Assembly: GCF_000230995.2 (NCBI RefSeq) | Contig: NC_019973.1 | Coordinates: 3,114,001-3,178,000 of the forward strand | Reading direction: 5' to 3' | DNA: 64,000 bases | Source of the DNA: Mesorhizobium australicum WSM2073 | GTDB taxonomy: Bacteria; Pseudomonadota; Alphaproteobacteria; Rhizobiales; Rhizobiaceae | Shown here: piece by piece, positions 63,747 to 64,000 of the stretch | Layout of the letters: the number at the start of each line of letters is the position of its first letter | Numbering within the stretch: position 1 is the stretch's first letter | Position numbers and translations under genes: made by a program | The notes under the pieces: generated by a model | The model's input: only the letters and a program-made list of their open reading frames with translations | Told to the model about the DNA's origin: nothing | The model's database searches: none

Positions 63747-64000
63747 ATGGGCAAGGTAGTGGTCGTCACATCGGGCAAGGGGGGCGTCGGCAAGACCACC
63801 TCGACGGCCGCGCTGGGTGCCGCGGTCGCCAAGACCGGCAAGAAGGTGGCGCTGGTCGATTTCGACGTCGGCCTGCGCAATCTCGACCTGATCATGGGCG
63901 CCGAGCGGCGCGTCGTGTTCGACCTCGTCAACGTCATCCAGGGCCAGGCCAAGCTGTCGCAGGCACTGATCCGCGACAAGCGCGTCGACACGCTGTTCCT
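63747..64000 (+). CDS. minD: Septum-site protein MinD (5' part; runs off the window)
   Basis: Only the first 84 residues lie in the window. The deviant Walker A KGGVGKTT (residues 11-18, Lys11 and Lys16) and VDFDVGLRNLDLIMG are those of MinD ATPases, which bind the membrane and recruit MinC. GGAGG precedes ATG 63747. It is 170 bp after minC, and minE is expected beyond the window. Confidence 0.95.
   Translation, partial: MGKVVVVTSGKGGVGKTTSTAALGAAVAKTGKKVALVDFDVGLRNLDLIMGAERRVVFDLVNVIQGQAKLSQALIRDKRVDTLF

Overview
The window is a GC-rich (roughly 64%) chromosomal segment of an alphaproteobacterium of the order Hyphomicrobiales, most likely Mesorhizobium or a close relative. This is inferred from the protein families: a DUF680-type small secreted protein, a BA14K protein, a DUF1127 protein, an arsR-aqpS-arsC operon, poly-HAMP kinases, an SbmA/BacA-like ABC transporter, a CtrA-type box before minC, and many LysR, SDR and cupin genes. 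No tRNA, rRNA, CRISPR array, insertion sequence or prophage gene was seen.

Layout. 0.2-9.2 kb: small regulator-target units, namely an HtrA-like protein that has lost its catalytic triad, LysR, SDR, a MarR/cupin pair with two perfect palindromic operators, a YdeI protein, and a LysR gene divergent from an AhpD-like/NmrA/cupin operon. An Rrf2 regulator with four cysteines closes that operon, and an operator-like sequence occurs before both it and the operon. 9.2-14.3 kb: a GST remnant, small secreted proteins, an EthD protein and an ABC-F ATPase. 14.9-22.7 kb: a GlxA-type regulator, a PLP aminotransferase and an FAD amine/amino-acid oxidase facing a complete polyamine-type ABC importer. 23-34 kb: htpG, an SbmA/BacA-like ABC exporter/importer, a haloacid dehalogenase, a DMT permease, LysR regulators, DUF2200 and an acyl-CoA synthetase. 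34-38.7 kb: an SDR, a tautomerase and an arsenic operon (arsR-aqpS-arsC-MFS) divergent from a DUF6428 gene with a cysteine-rich tail; aqpS carries a 1-base frameshift. 38.9-42.9 kb: an HxlR/YciI/SDR unit, a GcvA-like LysR, DUF1127 and an NmrA protein.

The most unusual locus is 43.0-49.4 kb. A 1372-residue membrane-bound Pls/PosA-type single-module nonribosomal peptide synthetase (adenylation, carrier, then six membrane segments carrying three hexapeptide/left-handed beta-helix acyltransferase-like domains) lies in an apparent operon with a GNAT acetyltransferase and a phosphopantetheinyl transferase. It converges on a lysine 2,3-aminomutase-like radical SAM enzyme. Such synthetases make amino-acid homopolymers or acylated amino-acid products, and this one has no assigned product.

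50.0-54.5 kb holds small secreted or stress-type genes (DUF680, a Tat-exported metallo-hydrolase, TPR, DoxX, BA14K, DUF2934, PRC-barrel), some with possible EcfG-type promoters. 54.7-62.5 kb encodes a very large soluble poly-HAMP hybrid histidine kinase (nine exact-length 276-bp repeats), split by a 1-base frameshift, followed 3 bp later by a second hybrid kinase. The window ends in minC and the start of minD behind a perfect CtrA-type box.
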